From: a virus
DNA: 22,210 nucleotides
Virus record (IMG/VR): IMGVR_UViG_3300041409_000169
Coordinates: 1 to 22,210 of that record
Direction: 5' to 3' (one strand)
Under the pieces are notes generated by a model. It was not told the origin of the DNA. It saw nothing but the letters and a program-made list of their open reading frames with translations, and searched no databases. Shown here piece by piece: positions 20,482-22,210 of the stretch (position 1 is the stretch's first letter; each line of letters opens with the position of its first letter). The position numbers and the translations under genes are program-made.

Positions 20482-21495
20482 ATGACTCGACTGAGTGATG
20501 TCATTCAGCCTGAAGTGTTCATGAACTACATGGACACCTACACCAAGGAAAACTCCGCCCTCTTTGAGAGCGGCGTTCTTCGTGGTGACCCGAACCTCGC
20601 CAGCTTCCTGTCCGGCGGCGGCCGCACCGTCAATATCCCGTTCTGGAAGGACCTACCCGGTGACGATTCCGAGCCCGGCGATGACGATCCCAACTCGGTC
20701 CTGATCCCCAAGAAGATCACCACCGGCAAGGACGTTGGCGTTCGCCAGGTCCGCACCCAGTCCTGGCAGGCCTCGTCCCTCGTGGCCGACCTTGCCGGCG
20801 CCGACCCAATGCAGGCAATCGCCCGCCGCGTCGGCAAGTATTGGGTCCGTGAGTTCGACAAGATCGCCTGGGCCGAGTGCTATGGCATCTATCTGGACAA
20901 CGTGGCCAATGATGGCGGCGATATGAAGAACGATATCGGCGGCGACGACGGCACCGTGATTTCGTCCGAGCTGGTCTCGGCCGAAGCAATCCTCGATACC
21001 AAGCAGACGATGGGCGATGCCGCCGAAGACCTCAAGGTGCTGGTCATGCACTCGGTGGTCTATACCCGGCTGCAGAAGCAGAACCTGATCGACTTCATCC
21101 CCGACAGCGAGGGTCGCGTTCGCTTCCCGACCTATCTGGGCTATCGCGCGGTCATCACCGACCGTGCCAAGACCATCGTCGGCTCCAATGCTGGCGATGT
21201 GAAGTATCTGACCCTGCTGCTGGGCGAGAATGCTTTTGCGTTCACCGAAGCCCCTCTCGCGACCTCGCCCATGATCGAAATCGATCGCAAGCCGGAGCAG
21301 GGCAACGGCGTTGGTGTCGATATCCTCTACAGCCGCCGCCAGTTCATCATGCATCCCTATGGGATCAAGTGGACTGACGCATCGGTTGGCGGGGAGTTCC
21401 CGACCAATGCCGAACTCGGCCTGGCCGTGAACTGGGATCGTGTCTATCCCGAGCGCAAGCAGATCCCGATCGCCTTCCTCCTGACCAACGGCTGA
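20482..21495 (+). CDS. Major capsid protein
   Basis: A 337-residue protein with AAGGAG before ATG 20482. It begins LSDVIQPEVFMNYMDTYTKE and contains GRTVNIPFWKDLPGDD, QSWQASSLVADLAGADPMQA, VLVMHSVVYTRLQKQNLIDF and RRQFIMHPYGIKW, which fit HK97-fold capsid proteins of the 'major capsid protein 13-like' type (coat proteins that follow a scaffold). Good codon use. A stable hairpin follows 9 nt after the stop. It forms the icosahedral shell. Confidence 0.94.
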   Translation: MTRLSDVIQPEVFMNYMDTYTKENSALFESGVLRGDPNLASFLSGGGRTVNIPFWKDLPGDDSEPGDDDPNSVLIPKKITTGKDVGVRQVRTQSWQASSLVADLAGADPMQAIARRVGKYWVREFDKIAWAECYGIYLDNVANDGGDMKNDIGGDDGTVISSELVSAEAILDTKQTMGDAAEDLKVLVMHSVVYTRLQKQNLIDFIPDSEGRVRFPTYLGYRAVITDRAKTIVGSNAGDVKYLTLLLGENAFAFTEAPLATSPMIEIDRKPEQGNGVGVDILYSRRQFIMHPYGIKWTDASVGGEFPTNAELGLAVNWDRVYPERKQIPIAFLLTNG

Positions 21496-21503
21496 TGCCA
21501 TCG

Positions 21504-21523
21504 GGCGGCCCTCCGGGGCCGCC
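21504..21523. terminator. Stable hairpin after the capsid gene (partial terminator)
   Basis: GGCGGCC (21504-21510), 6-nt loop, GGCCGCC (21517-21523), perfect 7 bp. Only ttcaacct follows, so a U tract is nearly missing. It would protect the capsid mRNA 3' end or lower read-through into the next gene. Confidence 0.55.
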
Positions 21524-21550
21524 TTCAACCTCATTGAAAGGAAACGGATC

Positions 21551-22207
21551 ATGACGACCCGTCGCATTTTCCTCGATGGCCGCACCGCCAATCCCGAGGA
21601 CTACTACGAATTCTTCGCAGACTTCACCAACACCGCCGAATATGTGGCGGGTGACTGGACCACCACCAATGCCGGTTCCGGCACTGTTGCCATCAACACC
21701 GGCGCTGCTGGCGGACAGCTTATCCTCACTGGTGGCGCCGCTGACGACGCGCTCATTGCCATCCAGAACAAGCTCGAATGCTTTAAGTTCGTGGCCGGCA
21801 AGAAGCTCTATTTCTCGGCTCGCTTCAAGATCAGTGACGCGACCCAATCGGATCTCGTCATCGGCTTGCAGGTCACCGATACCACTCCCCTGGCAGTGGT
21901 CGACGGCCTGTTCTTCCGCAAGGATGATGGCGATGCATTCCTCGATTTCGTGGTCTGCAAGAACTCCACCGAGACGCAGAAAACCGCCGTCGCCACCCTG
22001 GTTGCGGATACGTACGTCAAAGTCGCGTTCTACTATGATGGCGCTGATTTCGCCGTCTACGTCGATGACGTCGCGGTTGGCCGCGTTACCCCCCAGACCA
22101 ACGTCGTGGATGACGAAGAGCTTGCCATCTCCTTTGCCGTTCAGAACGGCGAGGCTGTGTCGAAAATCATGACCATCGACTACGTCCGCGCGGTCGTGGA
22201 GCGCTAA
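21551..22207 (+). CDS. Beta-rich virion protein, possible decoration protein
   Basis: A 218-residue protein with AAAGGA before ATG 21551. Residues 1-25 (TRRIFLDGRTANPEDYYEFF) are followed by an all-beta region with the pattern LYFSARFKISDATQSDLVIG, DGLFFRKDDGDAFLDFVVC, TYVKVAFYYDGADFAVYVDD. This is a concanavalin/LamG-like jelly-roll. Such proteins directly after the capsid gene in alphaproteobacterial podoviruses may decorate the head. The sugar-binding potential is inferred from the fold. Confidence 0.75.
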   Translation: MTTRRIFLDGRTANPEDYYEFFADFTNTAEYVAGDWTTTNAGSGTVAINTGAAGGQLILTGGAADDALIAIQNKLECFKFVAGKKLYFSARFKISDATQSDLVIGLQVTDTTPLAVVDGLFFRKDDGDAFLDFVVCKNSTETQKTAVATLVADTYVKVAFYYDGADFAVYVDDVAVGRVTPQTNVVDDEELAISFAVQNGEAVSKIMTIDYVRAVVER

Positions 22208-22210
22208 GCA

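Noticed and set aside
20653-21591. 312-codon minus frame across the capsid gene
   Set aside because: A shadow: the plus strand encodes an unmistakable capsid protein.

Overview
The window reads as most of a temperate, podovirus-like phage genome (prophage or free phage) of an alphaproteobacterium, probably in the Hyphomicrobiales. The GC-rich DNA, the GapR/DUF2312 homologue (a family largely confined to Alphaproteobacteria) and the RCAP_Rcc01079-type spike-base protein support this host group. The genus is not proven. No integrase, endolysin or tail fibre is present, so the genome continues past both ends.

Layout. (1) 1-1406, minus strand: five small, tightly coupled early genes. The last one runs off the left edge and carries a 12-bp coding minisatellite. 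(2) 1443-1493: leftward promoter with two 15-bp dyads. (3) 1505-1533: terminator closing the leftward lysogenic operon. (4) 1561-3141, minus: cI-type S24 repressor followed by three coupled small genes (60 aa, zinc-ribbon, coiled-coil/TM). (5) 3152-3209: immunity control region with three related dyads and a strong rightward promoter apparently starting a leaderless cro-like gene. (6) 3215-11786, plus: long early/replication operon with small proteins, a GapR homologue, several membrane microproteins, two DNA methyltransferases of different motif order, a DUF559/Vsr-like nuclease, a replication initiator, a ribbon-helix-helix protein and a NusG-like antiterminator. (7) 11787-12345: gene-poor, structured leader with hairpins, a degenerate tRNA-Leu-like element and a terminator. 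(8) 12361-22207, plus: late genes for a NodB-like surface protein, terminase small and large subunits, spike-base-like protein, T7 gp13-like acetyltransferase fold, holin-like membrane protein, podovirus portal, Bbp19-like protein, scaffold, major capsid protein and a beta-rich virion protein.

How it works together (inference): CI and Cro compete for the shared 15-bp operator in two clusters, switching both divergent early promoters. In the lysogen the CI operon also expresses three accessory proteins. In lytic growth the rightward operon makes replication and DNA-modification proteins and ends in a NusG paralogue, which would carry polymerase through the hairpin-rich leader into the packaging and head genes. 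Most gene junctions are either 4-nt ATGA/GTGA overlaps or short C-rich, G-poor linkers followed by a Shine-Dalgarno.
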